DNA of 64,000 nucleotides from Candidatus Polarisedimenticolia bacterium (GCA_036004685.1 DASYRE010000031.1:186001-250000), one strand, 5' to 3'. Shown: positions 7,526-17,222, numbered from the stretch's first letter. Numbers and translations: made by a program. Notes: generated from the letters alone by a model not told the origin.

Positions 7526-8803
7526 ATGTCCGCGCCGCGCATCGTGATCCTGGGAGGAGGCTTCGCCGGGGCGTATTGCGCCCAGGCGCTAGAGAAGGCG
7601 GCGCGCCGCGGCCGGGCGCGCGTCCTGCTGATCGACCGGAACAATTACTTCATTTTCTATCCGCTGCTCGTGGAAGCCGGAACGGGAAGCCTCGAGCCGC
7701 GGCACGCCGTCGTGCCGCTGCGCTCCTTCCTGAAGCGCACCTCCTTCAGGATGACCGAGGCGGTCGAGGTCGACTTCGGCCGGCGCGAGATCCGGTGCAG
7801 GGCGCCCGGAGGGGCGGCGGAGACGATCCCGTACGACCACCTCGTGCTCTGCCCCGGAAGCGTCACCCGTCTTCCGAACGTCCCCGGCCTCGAGCAGCAC
7901 GCGTTCGAGATGAAGAGCCTCGCCGACGCCGTCGCGCTTCGCGATCGAGCCGTCGGGATGCTCGAGCTGGCCGACGCCGAGCCCGATCCGGAGCGCCGCC
8001 AGGCGCTGCTCCACTTCGTCGTGGTCGGGGCGAACTTCACCGGCGTGGAGGTGGCGGGAGAGCTGGAGGTCTTTCTCCGGCACGGGCGCCGGCTCTACCA
8101 TAACGTCCGGCGCGAGGACTGCCGTATCACGCTCGTCGAGATCACCGATCGGATTCTTCCGGCCCTGGATCGGAAGCTGGCCGATTACGCCGCCTCCCGG
8201 TTGACGCGGCGGCGCGTCCGCTTGCTGCTGCACGCCTCGGTCGCCCGGATCGACGCCGACAAGGCGCTGCTCTCCGGAGGGGAGAGCCTCGCGGCGCACA
8301 CCGTGATCTGGTGCGCCGGGATCCAGCCTCCGCCGCTGGTCAAGCGCCTGCACGTGCCGGTCGACGCGCGCGGCTACGTCTTGTGCGAGCGGGACATGCG
8401 GGTGCGGGGGTACGAGAACGTCTGGTGCATCGGCGATTGCGCCGTGATCCCCGACGCGTCGGGCCGCCCCTACCCGCCCACGGCCCAGCACGCGGTTCGG
8501 GAAGGAACGCGCCTGGCCCGCAACCTGGCTCGGGCCCTCGTTGGCAAGCCGACCCGGCCTTTCGACTTCTCGGCGCTCGGCTCGCTCGCCCCGCTCGGAT
8601 GCCGCACCGCCGTCGCCAACGTGTTCGGGATCAATCTCTCCGGATTCCCCGCCTACGTCCTCTGGCGCAGCTATTACTGGCTGCGGATGCCGGGGCTCGC
8701 CCGGAAGATCCGCGTGGCGATGGACTGGACGGCCGATCTCCTCTTCACGCGCGATTTCGTCCAGCTCGGACTGCATCGGGGCCGCCGGCACACCGCCGAC
8801 TGA
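7526..8803 (+). CDS. ndh: Type II NADH dehydrogenase / NAD(P)/FAD-dependent oxidoreductase
   Basis: A 425-residue flavoprotein that would pass electrons from NADH to quinone at the inner membrane without pumping protons. The FAD-binding Rossmann motif GGGFAG is at residues 10-15, the NAD-binding loop VVGANFTGVEVAGE at 166-179, then IWCAGIQPPP and the second FAD motif NVWCIGDCAVI followed by YPPTAQHAVREG. The C-terminal amphipathic tail (YYWLRMPGLARKIR, LFTRDFVQLG) is the usual membrane anchor of NDH-2. GGAGG lies 8 bases before the ATG. Transcribed divergently from the lipase-like gene. Confidence 0.88.
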   Translation: MSAPRIVILGGGFAGAYCAQALEKAARRGRARVLLIDRNNYFIFYPLLVEAGTGSLEPRHAVVPLRSFLKRTSFRMTEAVEVDFGRREIRCRAPGGAAETIPYDHLVLCPGSVTRLPNVPGLEQHAFEMKSLADAVALRDRAVGMLELADAEPDPERRQALLHFVVVGANFTGVEVAGELEVFLRHGRRLYHNVRREDCRITLVEITDRILPALDRKLADYAASRLTRRRVRLLLHASVARIDADKALLSGGESLAAHTVIWCAGIQPPPLVKRLHVPVDARGYVLCERDMRVRGYENVWCIGDCAVIPDASGRPYPPTAQHAVREGTRLARNLARALVGKPTRPFDFSALGSLAPLGCRTAVANVFGINLSGFPAYVLWRSYYWLRMPGLARKIRVAMDWTADLLFTRDFVQLGLHRGRRHTAD

Positions 8804-9083
8804 GCCCCGACCCCCCGCCCGCCCTCAAGGACGCACCTTTCGCGTCGCCGGAATCGCCAGGGTAACCGCCGACAGGCCTACCCGGCCACGAATGCGGACC
8901 GTGCTCTCGGCAGAAAAATACCAGGACGGGCCAGTCGTTCGTTGATGATGACCACTGGGCTGTCGCCTTGCGCGAGGAATGAGAGAGCGGATTTGCCCTG
9001 TGCGCGAGCCGGCACCGCCGCCCTGTCGGGAAAGCCACCGATAATCCCGGCGAGAAGGCAGGAACGAGGCATCTGCTCGAGAA
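8804..9083 (+). other. Intergenic stretch without a supported gene
   Basis: This 280-base gap lies between the convergent ndh and MFS transporter genes. A 64-codon minus-strand frame (about 8878-9072) is open but has no clear ribosome site and no recognisable family. I see no strong hairpin-plus-T-run terminator. Confidence 0.4.
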
Positions 9084-10307
9084 TCAGGCCTGTTCCGCCT
9101 CCATCCTTCTGCCAACCGTTCCCGGAGACAGCCAGGAGAACCCCGCCCAGAGGAGGAGTCCCAGCACGCCGCAGCCGGCCCACAGGACGCTGCCGCCGTA
9201 GCGCGCGTAAATCCAGGTCCCGACCGGCGGCCCCAGGACGAGGGCGATGGAGAAGGAGAGGTTGAACAGGCCCATGGTGGCGCCGAGAGTCCCCTGCTGC
9301 GCCCGGCTCCCGACCCAGCCGGAGAGGATCGGAAGCGACAGCATCTCCCCGACCGTCCAGACGAGGACGGTGGCGGAAGCGAAGGCGAAGCTGGAGCCGA
9401 AGGGCAGCATGGCGAATCCGGCGCAGAAGAGAAAGCTTCCGAAGCCCGCCACGCGCAGCGCGTCGTGCCGCCTCAGCCGGTGGACCAGGACCATCTCGAA
9501 CAGCGAGATGACCAGCGTGTTGATGGCGAAGACGAGGCCGATCTGCGCTTCGGAGAAGCCGTACTGCCCGCGCAGCGTGAGAGGGTAGCTGCCGAAGAGC
9601 TGGAAGAGGACCATCGCCAGCAGCGTCATCAGGACGAGGACCCCGAGAAACACCCGATCGCCCCAGGGGGAGCGCCCGCCCGCCGCCGCGGGGGGGGCCG
9701 GCGCGCCGCGCCGGGAGAGGATCTCGCCGCGCGACACGGCCAGGAGGAACGCCGAGGCGAGCAGGCAGGTGCCGCCGTCGGCCAGGAACAGCCACGCGTA
9801 GCCGGCGGCGGCGAGGAACCCTCCGACCGCCGGCCCGAACATCATCCCGAGATTGACCGCCAGGCGGTTCAGCGAGAAGCTCCTCGCCTGATCGCCCGGC
9901 TTCGATTCGCGCACCAGCGCCGACGCCGAGGCCGGCCGGAAGGCTTCTCCCACCAGGCTGATGCCGAGCATCAAGGAGAGGATCGCGAGGCGCGACCGCG
10001 CCCCGGAAAGGATCAGGAAGCCGATCCCCTGTCCCAGCAGGCTCAGGATCATCACCTTTCGGGGGGCGATGCGATCGCAGAGCCAGCCGCCGAGGTAGAC
10101 GCCCGCCAGCGATCCCAAGCCGTAGGCGCCGAGGGCGCGGCCCGCCGCGGCGGCGCTGAAGCCTCGCTGCTCCGTCAGATAGAGGATCAGGAACGGCAGG
10201 ACCATGGTGCCGCTGCGGTTGATGAAAGTCACGAGCGCCAGGAGCCAGACGGGCCGGGGAAGGCCGGAGAACGCCTCCCGGTACGCGTCGGCGATGGCGC
10301 GCAGCAA
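9084..10307 (-). CDS. MFS transporter (drug-efflux-like)
   Basis: A 407-residue major facilitator protein with about 12 hydrophobic helices. The loop after helix two (GGWLCDRIAPRKVMILS) matches the MFS signature G-x-x-x-D-R-x-x-R-K. A central charged loop (SRGEILSRRGAPAPPAAAGG, residues ~195-220) separates the two six-helix halves. The overall pattern suits an exporter of small organic compounds, but the substrate is unknown. It is the last gene of a minus-strand cluster, 18 bases after the GST gene. Confidence 0.88.
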   Translation of the reverse strand: MLRAIADAYREAFSGLPRPVWLLALVTFINRSGTMVLPFLILYLTEQRGFSAAAAGRALGAYGLGSLAGVYLGGWLCDRIAPRKVMILSLLGQGIGFLILSGARSRLAILSLMLGISLVGEAFRPASASALVRESKPGDQARSFSLNRLAVNLGMMFGPAVGGFLAAAGYAWLFLADGGTCLLASAFLLAVSRGEILSRRGAPAPPAAAGGRSPWGDRVFLGVLVLMTLLAMVLFQLFGSYPLTLRGQYGFSEAQIGLVFAINTLVISLFEMVLVHRLRRHDALRVAGFGSFLFCAGFAMLPFGSSFAFASATVLVWTVGEMLSLPILSGWVGSRAQQGTLGATMGLFNLSFSIALVLGPPVGTWIYARYGGSVLWAGCGVLGLLLWAGFSWLSPGTVGRRMEAEQA

Positions 10308-10325
10308 GCTCCAGGTCCTCCCGGC

Positions 10326-10985
10326 TCAGGCCTTCTTGATCTTCATCGGCTCTTGGGGCGCCGACTTCGCGTAGGAAGGACGCTCGGTGATCCGGCGCGA
10401 CCAGGCGGCGATGCGCGCATAGCGCGCGTCGGGAAGGATCTCCAAGAGGACCAAGCTGCCCGTCAAGGGCGGCGCCAGCGCCGCGTCCGCGAGCGAGAAG
10501 ACGTCGCCGCCGAACCAGTTGCGGCCGTCGAGCTCCTTGTCGAGACGGGAGAGGTGCTGGTGGACCTTCCCCTTCGCCTCTTCGAGGAGCTTCTGGTCCA
10601 CCTGGTCCGGGCTCTTCGGGATCAAGAACGGCGGAGCGTACTCGAAGCGCGCCGAACGGAGATCCCGGAGCACCGGATAGAGATACTGATCGGTCGTGTC
10701 CTCCAGCATCCGGACCCGGGCGCGCTCGTAGGGATCCTTCGGCAGCATCGGCGGCTCGGGACGGATCTCCTCGAGATACTCGTTGATGACCGAGGATTCG
10801 TAGATCGTCGTGCCGTCCTCCAGCTCCAGGACGGGGGTGAGGCGGAACGGATTCAGCTTGCCGAACGCGGGATTCTCGGCCTTGTTCTCGGGGACGACCA
10901 CCTCGTAGTCGATCTTCTTCTCGGCCAGGACGATGCGGGTTTTCCAACCGAACGGGGACCGGTCGAAATGATGCAGCTTCAGCAT
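10326..10985 (-). CDS. Glutathione S-transferase family protein
   Basis: A 219-residue GST. The N-terminal thioredoxin-like domain (residues 1-80) begins LHHFDRSPFGWKTRIVLAEK, with Ser10 in the usual catalytic position, followed by cis-Pro in RLTPVL and the glutathione-contacting E-S in TIYESSVINEYL. Residues 90-210 form the helical domain (FGGDVFSLADAALAP). It would conjugate glutathione or act as a related thiol-dependent isomerase or dehalogenase in the cytoplasm. It sits between the FKBP and MFS genes with gaps of 22 and 18 bases, so conjugation plus export is a reasonable but unproven theme. Confidence 0.9.
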   Translation of the reverse strand: MLKLHHFDRSPFGWKTRIVLAEKKIDYEVVVPENKAENPAFGKLNPFRLTPVLELEDGTTIYESSVINEYLEEIRPEPPMLPKDPYERARVRMLEDTTDQYLYPVLRDLRSARFEYAPPFLIPKSPDQVDQKLLEEAKGKVHQHLSRLDKELDGRNWFGGDVFSLADAALAPPLTGSLVLLEILPDARYARIAAWSRRITERPSYAKSAPQEPMKIKKA

Positions 10986-11007
10986 GGGGGGACTCCCTGG
11001 AAATGGT

Positions 11008-11463
11008 TCATTTCACGATTTCGAGCAACTCCACGTCGAAGACGAGCGTCGCTCCGGGGGGGACCTGCGGGGGGTGGCCCCGATCGCCGTAGGCGATCCC
11101 GGCGGGACAGACGAGGCGCGCCTTCTCCCCCACCTTCATCTTCTGGAGCCCCTCCGTCCAGCACCGGATGACCGCGTTGAGCGGGAACTCCGTCGGCTCG
11201 CCGCGCTTGATGGAGCTGTCGAACACGGTCCCGTCGATGAGGCTCCCCTCGTAATGGACCCGCACCTTGTCGGTCGCCTTGGGGGTGTCGCCGGTCCCCG
11301 GCTTGAGGGTGCGGAAGATGAGGCCGGTCGGCGACTTCACGGCGCCCGGCTCCTTCGCTGCCGCCGCGAGGTAAGCGTCCGACTTCCTCTTCTCCTCGAG
11401 GACTCCCGCCTGCAGGGAGCCGAAAAACGCCAACGCTAAGAACGATGCCGCCAATCTCCGCAT
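11008..11463 (-). CDS. FKBP-type peptidyl-prolyl cis-trans isomerase, exported
   Basis: A 151-residue protein with a signal peptide (MRRLAASFLALAFFGSLQAG) and one FKBP domain (residues ~45-151). Active-site positions of the family are present: Tyr71, Phe81-Asp82 in GTVFDSS, Val98-Ile99, Trp102, Tyr125 in GIAYGDRG and Phe142. It should speed proline isomerisation during folding in the periplasm. The ATG at 11463 is chosen because AGGAGGA lies 4 bases upstream and a signal peptide begins there. It is the first gene of the FKBP-GST-MFS cluster and is read away from the palindromic repeat at 11563-11726. Confidence 0.92.
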   Translation of the reverse strand: MRRLAASFLALAFFGSLQAGVLEEKRKSDAYLAAAAKEPGAVKSPTGLIFRTLKPGTGDTPKATDKVRVHYEGSLIDGTVFDSSIKRGEPTEFPLNAVIRCWTEGLQKMKVGEKARLVCPAGIAYGDRGHPPQVPPGATLVFDVELLEIVK

Positions 11464-11562
11464 GAATCCTCCTGCTCGCCGCGGGCCTCCCCGCGGGTGA
11501 TCGCGTGATGGGAAGACCGTCATGGTAGCACATCCATTTTCGCCGGAACTCTTGATAGTCTG

Positions 11563-11726
11563 GTGTCGCGTCTCAAAAATCATGTTACATTCGGCCCCCG
11601 ATCCATCCCGGCTCGCCGTGTTGCGCCTCGCTTGCGTACCGCCTTGGGTACGTGACGCTCTGGCGCGCCTTGCGATCCGGGCGCCTCGGCGACCTCGGTG
11701 TTAACATGATTTCCGAAACGCAACAC
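11563..11726. repeat. Palindromic element with 25-bp inverted terminal arms
   Basis: The 25-base arm at 11563-11587 (core AAATCATGTTA) matches the reverse complement of 11702-11726 at 21 of 25 positions; all four differences are transitions. Between them the sequence continues as an imperfect palindrome centred on a perfect CGTACC/GGTACG hairpin (11635-11640 / 11647-11652, loop GCCTTG). The 164-base unit fits the gap between the FKBP and propeller genes and has no coding frame. It looks like a REP- or MITE-type mobile or regulatory repeat. It might also act as a bidirectional structure between two divergent genes. Confidence 0.65.
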
Positions 11727-11798
11727 TGAATCACCGGCACTTCAATGCTCCGCGCCGCAGCTGCGCCGGCCGGGAAGCGCCATCTGGGGGGAAAAGCG

Positions 11799-14564
11799 GT
11801 GCCGACACATCGGATTCGGTTCATTCTTCTGGTTCTGATCGCCCTGGCTCCTGGCAGCCTGCTGGTCGCGGCTCCGCGCGAGAAGAAACCGGCGGCCGGC
11901 CCCGCGGGAGTCCGGCGCGACCTCTCTCCGGACGATCTCAAGGCGGTCTCCTGGAGGAGCATCGGCCCGGCCAACATGGGAGGCAGGGTCTCGGCCCTGG
12001 CGTTCGTCCCCGGCAGCGCCAAGAGCTTCTACGTCGGATTCGGCACCGGCGGGGTTTTCAAGACCGACAACATGGGCGTGACCTTCCGCCCCGTCTTCGA
12101 CAAGTATCCGGTCCTCTCCATCGGCGCCATCGCGGTCGCCGACGCTCCGCCCGACTGGCCCGGCTGGGCCTCCGAGAAGGCCGCCGATACGCCGCCCGCC
12201 GCGGCCGCGGACAAGACCGGCAAGGACAAGGGGAAGGGAAAGATCATCTGGGTGGGAACCGGCGAGGGGAACAACCGGAACTCCTCCTCGTGGGGCAACG
12301 GCGTGTACCGCTCCGTCGACGCCGGCGCAACTTTCACGCATGTCGGGCTGGAAGAGACTCATGACATCCCGCGGCTGGCCGTCGATCCCCGCAATCCCGA
12401 CGTCTGCTACGTGGCGGCCCTCGGACACCTCTGGGGCGCCAACGCCCAGCGCGGCGTCTTCAAGACGGCCGACGGCGGCAAGAGCTGGCAGCACGTTCTG
12501 AAGATCGACGAAAAGACCGGCGCCTCGGACGTGCTGATCGATCCGAAGAAGCCGGAAACGGTCTACGCGGCCCTGTACGCCCGGCGGCGCACTCCCTGGT
12601 CCTTCACTGGAAACAGCGAAACGGGAGGAATATTCCGTTCCGACGACGCGGGCCGCACCTGGAAGAAGCTCACGCGGGGCCTGCCGGCCCGGACGGGACG
12701 CATCGGACTCACTCTGTTTCCCGCCAACCCGCGCCTCCTCTACGCGGTCGTCGAAAGCGACGCCGGCGGCACGGGACGGGATCCCTTCGAGGATCGCTCC
12801 GCCAGCGGCGGGCTCTTCCGCTCGGAGGATCGCGGCGAGAGCTGGGTCCGGGTCAGCGACTACAACTTCAGGCCGTTCTATTTCTCCCGGGTGGCGGTGG
12901 ATCCCGTCGACGACCAGCGAGTCTACCTGCCGGGCTGGGACCTGGCCGTCTCGGACGACGGCGGCCGCACCTTCCGCCGCTCGGGCAGCGAGAAGGTGCA
13001 CGTCGACTTCCACGCCATCGCGGTCAACCCCGACGATCCCAGCCAGATCCTGGTGGGGAACGACGGAGGCGTCTACCTCTCGCACGACCGGGCCGCCACC
13101 TGGGACTTCCTGGACAACATGGCCGCCGGCCAGTTCTACAGGATCGCCGTGGACGGCGAGGATCCCTACCGGGTGGCGGGCGGCCTCCAGGACAACGGCT
13201 CCTGGATGGGGCCTTCGGAGACCTTCTTCCAGACCGACGACGAGGACAAGGACGGCATCGAGAACAGCGATTGGCGCGCCGTGGGAGGCAGCGACGGCTT
13301 CACCGTGGCGTTCGATCCGACCGACCGGAATCTGATCTACGTGACCGGGCAAGGCGGAGAGCTGATCCGCAGCCGTCTGGACAACAACGTCCTCAAGCTC
13401 ATACGGCCCGCGCCGCGCGAGGGCCAGGAGCGGTTTCGCTTCAACTGGAACGCCCCCTACCTGATCTCGCGGCACGACCCCGCGGTTCTCTACATGGGCG
13501 GCAACCGGGTCTTCAAGCTGATCGAGCGCGGCGATCGATGGTCCGCCATCAGCCCCGACCTCTCCCGCCGGGAGACGGACAAGATCCAGACGGTCGGCTC
13601 GGACGCGGAGACCTACGGCACGGTCGTCTCGCTCGCCGAATCCCCGCTCCTGCCGGGAACGCTCTGGGCCGGGACGGACGACGGCCTGATTCACGTGACC
13701 ACCGACGACGGGAAGCATTGGGCCGACGTGACGCCCAAGGAAGTCGGCGGTCTCTACGTATCGCGCATCGCCGCCTCGGCGCACGACGCGAAGACCGCCT
13801 ACGTCGCGGTGGACGGTCACCGCAGCGACGTGTTCAAGCCGATCCTCCTGATGACGCGGGACCTCGGCCGGACCTGGACCGGCATCGCCGCGAGCCTGCC
13901 GCCGCGGGAGCCGGTGAGGGTGGTCGCCGAGGACCCGGTGAATCCGGAGCTGCTGTACGCCGGGACGGAGTTCGGGATCTACGCGGCGCTCGACCGCGGA
14001 CGCTCCTGGCTGAAGCTCAACGGCAAGTCACTGCCTCCGGTGCCGGTCGACGACATCGTCGTGCATCCCCGGGAGAGAGACCTGATCATCGGGACGCACG
14101 GCCGGAGCATCTGGATCCTCGACGACGCCTCGTTCCTGGCCCAGCTCGGCCCGGAGGTCCGGGCCCGCGCCCTGACGCTCCTCGACGTTCTTCCGGCCAA
14201 GCCCCGGCTCTATTTCTCCCGGGGCTACGGAGGGGGCCACCGCGGCTTCCGCGCGAAGAACCCTCCGATGGGCGCAATCCTGAACTATTGGGTCCGCGAG
14301 GACACCGGCGAGAGCGCCGAGATCACCGTCGCCGATCGGTCGGGCCTCGTGATCCGCAAGCTCGACGGGCCGGCGCGCGCGGGATTGAACCGCGTCGTGT
14401 GGGATCTCCAGGCCGACAAGAAGCACCTTTTCTCGAGCGTCGATCAGGGTCTGGGACAGACGCAGTTCGTCCCCGCGGGAGACTACCGGGTCACCGTCAC
14501 GGTCGGCGAGGAGAAATCGATCAAGACGGTGAAGGTGCTGCCGGCGCCCAACGCCGGCTCCTGA
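11799..14564 (+). CDS. Large secreted Asp-box (BNR/sortilin-like) beta-propeller protein
   Basis: A 921-residue exported protein. A signal peptide (HRIRFILLVLIALAPGSLLVAA) is followed by two or more propellers built from repeats containing Asp-box motifs S/T-x-D-x-G-x-T/S-W: YRSVDAGATF, KTADGGKSW, RSDDAGRTW, RSEDRGESW, VSDDGGRTF, MTRDLGRTW and ALDRGRSW. The family is often annotated as glycosyl hydrolase or VPS10/sortilin-like, but no sialidase active site is evident, so no enzymatic role is assigned. Residues ~800-921 form a beta-sandwich-like tail. The GTG at 11799 is preferred over the ATG at 11745 because GGGGGGA precedes it at normal spacing. Confidence 0.85.
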   Translation: MPTHRIRFILLVLIALAPGSLLVAAPREKKPAAGPAGVRRDLSPDDLKAVSWRSIGPANMGGRVSALAFVPGSAKSFYVGFGTGGVFKTDNMGVTFRPVFDKYPVLSIGAIAVADAPPDWPGWASEKAADTPPAAAADKTGKDKGKGKIIWVGTGEGNNRNSSSWGNGVYRSVDAGATFTHVGLEETHDIPRLAVDPRNPDVCYVAALGHLWGANAQRGVFKTADGGKSWQHVLKIDEKTGASDVLIDPKKPETVYAALYARRRTPWSFTGNSETGGIFRSDDAGRTWKKLTRGLPARTGRIGLTLFPANPRLLYAVVESDAGGTGRDPFEDRSASGGLFRSEDRGESWVRVSDYNFRPFYFSRVAVDPVDDQRVYLPGWDLAVSDDGGRTFRRSGSEKVHVDFHAIAVNPDDPSQILVGNDGGVYLSHDRAATWDFLDNMAAGQFYRIAVDGEDPYRVAGGLQDNGSWMGPSETFFQTDDEDKDGIENSDWRAVGGSDGFTVAFDPTDRNLIYVTGQGGELIRSRLDNNVLKLIRPAPREGQERFRFNWNAPYLISRHDPAVLYMGGNRVFKLIERGDRWSAISPDLSRRETDKIQTVGSDAETYGTVVSLAESPLLPGTLWAGTDDGLIHVTTDDGKHWADVTPKEVGGLYVSRIAASAHDAKTAYVAVDGHRSDVFKPILLMTRDLGRTWTGIAASLPPREPVRVVAEDPVNPELLYAGTEFGIYAALDRGRSWLKLNGKSLPPVPVDDIVVHPRERDLIIGTHGRSIWILDDASFLAQLGPEVRARALTLLDVLPAKPRLYFSRGYGGGHRGFRAKNPPMGAILNYWVREDTGESAEITVADRSGLVIRKLDGPARAGLNRVVWDLQADKKHLFSSVDQGLGQTQFVPAGDYRVTVTVGEEKSIKTVKVLPAPNAGS

Positions 14565-14576
14565 AGGCCCGGCGCG

Positions 14577-15260
14577 TCAGCCGGTGAACTTGTAGCCCAT
14601 GCGGTGGATGGTGACGAGATAGCGGGGCTCGGGGGCGCCGGGGTCCTCGATCTTCTTGCGGAGCTTGGCGACGTGCATGTCGACGGTGCGCGTCATCGGC
14701 GCGGTGTCGTAGCCCCAGACCGCGTCGAGCAGCGCCTCGCGCGCCACGATCTCTCCCCGGTGCTCGATGAAATATTCGAGGAGACGCATCTCCCGGGGCG
14801 ACAGGCCGAGCGGCTTGCCGGCCTTGCGCGCCTCCCCTTTCTTGAAGTCCACCTCCAGGTCGCCGAAGCGATACGATTCGAGGGCCGCGCGGCGGATCGT
14901 GCCGCGCCGCAGGACCGCCTCGACGCGGGCCATCAGCTCGAGGAACCCGAAAGGCTTCGTGATGTAGTCGTCGGCTCCGAGCTTCAGCCCCAGCACCTTG
15001 TCGATCTCCTGGCCGCGGGCGGTGAGCATAATGATCGGCACGGAGCTCCCCTCCTTGCGGAGCTGGCGGCAGATGTCGAGACCGCTCATCCGGGGGAGCA
15101 TCACGTCCAGGATGACGATGTCGGGCCGCTCGTCGCCCGCCATCCTGAGTCCCGCCGCCCCGTCGCGCGCCAGCGCCACGGCGTAGCCTTCGTACTGGAA
15201 GCCGTCCCGCAGCGCCGTCGCCATCGAATCGTCGTCTTCGACGATCAGGACCTTCGGCAT
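14577..15260 (-). CDS. OmpR/PhoB-family response regulator
   Basis: A 227-residue DNA-binding regulator. The receiver domain (1-118) has the acidic pocket Glu8-Asp9-Asp10, phospho-acceptor Asp52 in VILDVMLP, Thr80 and Lys102 in ITKPF. The winged-helix domain (130-227) shows [24 protein letters not shown], the recognition-helix segment [14 protein letters not shown] and the wing IHRMGYKF. It lies 22 bases after the histidine kinase gene and is surely its partner. Members bind direct repeats with an 11-base period, and such a site is present upstream of the operon at 17070-17087. The gene ends convergently with the propeller gene. Confidence 0.95.
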   Translation of the reverse strand: MPKVLIVEDDDSMATALRDGFQYEGYAVALARDGAAGLRMAGDERPDIVILDVMLPRMSGLDICRQLRKEGSSVPIIMLTARGQEIDKVLGLKLGADDYITKPFGFLELMARVEAVLRRGTIRRAALESYRFGDLEVDFKKGEARKAGKPLGLSPREMRLLEYFIEHRGEIVAREALLDAVWGYDTAPMTRTVDMHVAKLRKKIEDPGAPEPRYLVTIHRMGYKFTG

Positions 15261-15282
15261 CGTCTCGATCCCTTCCTCCCTT

Positions 15283-16992
15283 TCAAGCGACCGGCCTGAC
15301 CGGCAGGCCGGTTTCCTCCGCGGCCCCCGGGGAAGCGCCAGGAGACGGCGAAGCGCCCGGTGCGGCAGTCTCCGGACGCCCGGCGATCGGTTGCTTCAGG
15401 GGAAGGTGGATGGAGAAGGTGCTTCCCCTTCCCGGCTCGCTCTCGACGGTGACCCGGCCCTGATGGGCCTCGACGATGTGACGCACGATCGAAAGCCCCA
15501 GGCCGCTTCCCTTCACGTCGTGGACGAGCCCGGCGCTCACCCGGTGGAACCTCTCGAAGATTTTCGCCTGCTCGGCCGGGGCGATGCCGATGCCGCGATC
15601 GGTCACCGAGATCACCAGCATGTCGCCGCGGCGCGCCAAGGCGACGGCTATCTCCCGGGAGCTCCCCGAGTACTTCACGGCGTTGTCCAGGAGGTTGTGC
15701 AGCGCCTGGGCGACCGCGTCGGCGTCCATGGCCGCGGGCGGGAGCGGCTCCACCGGCTTCTGGAACGAAAGGCGGAAGCCGGCCGAGGCGAGCCGGATCT
15801 CGAAGCTCTTGAGGACGGCGGCGAGGACCTCCCCGGGATCGGCGGGCGCGAACCGGTAGCTCTTGCGGCCCGACTCGATCCGGGCGAAGTCGAGGATGTT
15901 GTTGATCAGTCCGGTGAGCCGCCGGCTCTCCACCTCGATGTACTCCCCATATTCCCGCACTTTGTCGGGCGACTGGACCCGGCCCAGGCGAAGGAGCTCC
16001 GCGAACACCCGGATGGAGGCGAGCGGGGTCCTGAGCTCGTGCGACACATTGGAGACGAAATCGGATTTCATCTCGGAGAGCGTGATGGCCCGGCTCGCCG
16101 CGCGAAGCGAGAAGAGCACTCCTCCGAGGAGCGCGACGGCCAGCAGCGCGGCGAGCGTGAGATTGAAGGCGAAGCTGCGCCGGGCCAGCTTCTCCGGCGT
16201 GTTGCCCGCGCTGCTCAGGACCATCGTCCAGTCGGTGAACACGAACGGAATTCGGACGCTGACCGCCACGTCCTTCGCCTCCTGGCCGCCCGCCTTGAAG
16301 ACGGGCGCTCCGCGGAGGTTCTTCACCGTGACGGTCACGTACTCTGGGGAGGCCTGCGGGAAGAACGCCGGGAGGGCCTTGTGGACGAGCGACGGCAGCA
16401 GCTTCTTCCGGAAGAACTCCTCATCGAGGATCATCCCGGCCACTCCGACCACGTCGGAAGCCTCGTTTAGGATCGGATTGACGATGATCCGGTAGTTCGG
16501 GTCGCGCTCGTCCACCATCAGCGACGACGGCTGCGAGCCGGCCCACTTGAACCGCAACACCTGCCACGGGGTCGCCGCCAGGATGATCGCCATCGATTCA
16601 TCGGACGCCGGAGGAGTCTTCAGCGACTGGGTCGCGGGATCGAACACGAGGAAGTTCCCGAAGCGCTCCCGGGTGAAATCGACGAGGAAGAGGCGCTTGG
16701 CGCATTCGGGAGGCTTCATCTTCCACTGATGGGCGATCCGGTCGAGGCGCCCCTGCGTGAGGAGCGCGGCGGGTACGTCGAGGGCGCGCTCGGCGGCCGA
16801 GCGGTAGTAGTACTGGATGTCGGTGGCGATCGATTCGACGAAGGTGTGAAGGGCCGCCTGATGGGCGAGCGCGGTGGTCCGGCGCAGATGGCCGAGCCAG
16901 ACGAGCTGCAGACCGAGAAGGACCAGCAGCGGCAGGAGGACTGCCAGAAAACCCAGGACGAGGGTGTGCTTTCTGGCCAGGTCCCTGAGCAT
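15283..16992 (-). CDS. Membrane sensor histidine kinase
   Basis: A 569-residue kinase. Transmembrane helices at about 11-32 and 276-297 enclose a ~240-residue periplasmic sensor region. The HisKA domain carries His318 in [16 protein letters not shown]. The HATPase domain shows the N box [12 protein letters not shown], the G1 box [12 protein letters not shown] and the G2 box [16 protein letters not shown]. The C-terminal ~40 residues are Pro/Ala/Gly-rich. It is the first gene of the kinase-regulator operon. The signal is unknown; the Pho-box-like site upstream hints at phosphate or envelope control but proves neither. Confidence 0.94.
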   Translation of the reverse strand: MLRDLARKHTLVLGFLAVLLPLLVLLGLQLVWLGHLRRTTALAHQAALHTFVESIATDIQYYYRSAAERALDVPAALLTQGRLDRIAHQWKMKPPECAKRLFLVDFTRERFGNFLVFDPATQSLKTPPASDESMAIILAATPWQVLRFKWAGSQPSSLMVDERDPNYRIIVNPILNEASDVVGVAGMILDEEFFRKKLLPSLVHKALPAFFPQASPEYVTVTVKNLRGAPVFKAGGQEAKDVAVSVRIPFVFTDWTMVLSSAGNTPEKLARRSFAFNLTLAALLAVALLGGVLFSLRAASRAITLSEMKSDFVSNVSHELRTPLASIRVFAELLRLGRVQSPDKVREYGEYIEVESRRLTGLINNILDFARIESGRKSYRFAPADPGEVLAAVLKSFEIRLASAGFRLSFQKPVEPLPPAAMDADAVAQALHNLLDNAVKYSGSSREIAVALARRGDMLVISVTDRGIGIAPAEQAKIFERFHRVSAGLVHDVKGSGLGLSIVRHIVEAHQGRVTVESEPGRGSTFSIHLPLKQPIAGRPETAAPGASPSPGASPGAAEETGLPVRPVA

Positions 16993-17069
16993 GCGGCGCT
17001 CGTCTCCAGGATGGAATTCACGAAAAGTATACTGTGGAAAGAGGCGCCGCCCGCGGGCCGCGGCTCCTT

Positions 17070-17087
17070 TTTACAGGTTTTTGACAA
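17070..17087 (-). promoter_or_regulatory. Pho-box-like direct repeat upstream of the kinase-regulator operon
   Basis: Read on the minus strand the site is TTGTCAA-AAAC-CTGTAAA, a 7-4-7 arrangement matching the form of PhoB-type operators (CTGTCAT, 4 A/T-rich bases, CTGTCAT). A further CTGTAAA lies at 17121-17127. A TATACT suitable as a minus-strand -10 lies near 17029-17034 without a good -35. The site is in the 230-base divergent gap between the kinase gene and the PDZ gene, so it could control either or both. Assignment is by motif only. Confidence 0.45.
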
Positions 17088-17222
17088 CTCCGACATCTTT
17101 TTACCCGGGCGCGTGGGACATTTACAGCCCTTCCCCGTACACTCCCGCAGAGTCGATCAACAACCGGTGCGCGCCTCGCGGCAGGATGCCCGGGGCGTCC
17201 CCCCTCTGGAAGGAGATCCCCC

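Noticed and set aside
8878-10947. 689-codon minus-strand frame across the MFS and GST genes
   Set aside because: It is a GC-driven shadow of both genes. Its final ~64 codons in the gap have no ribosome site or family match.
11742-13820. 692-codon antisense frame opposite the propeller gene
   Set aside because: Val/Asp/Arg-rich composition typical of antisense shadows in GC-rich DNA; no motif and no ribosome site.
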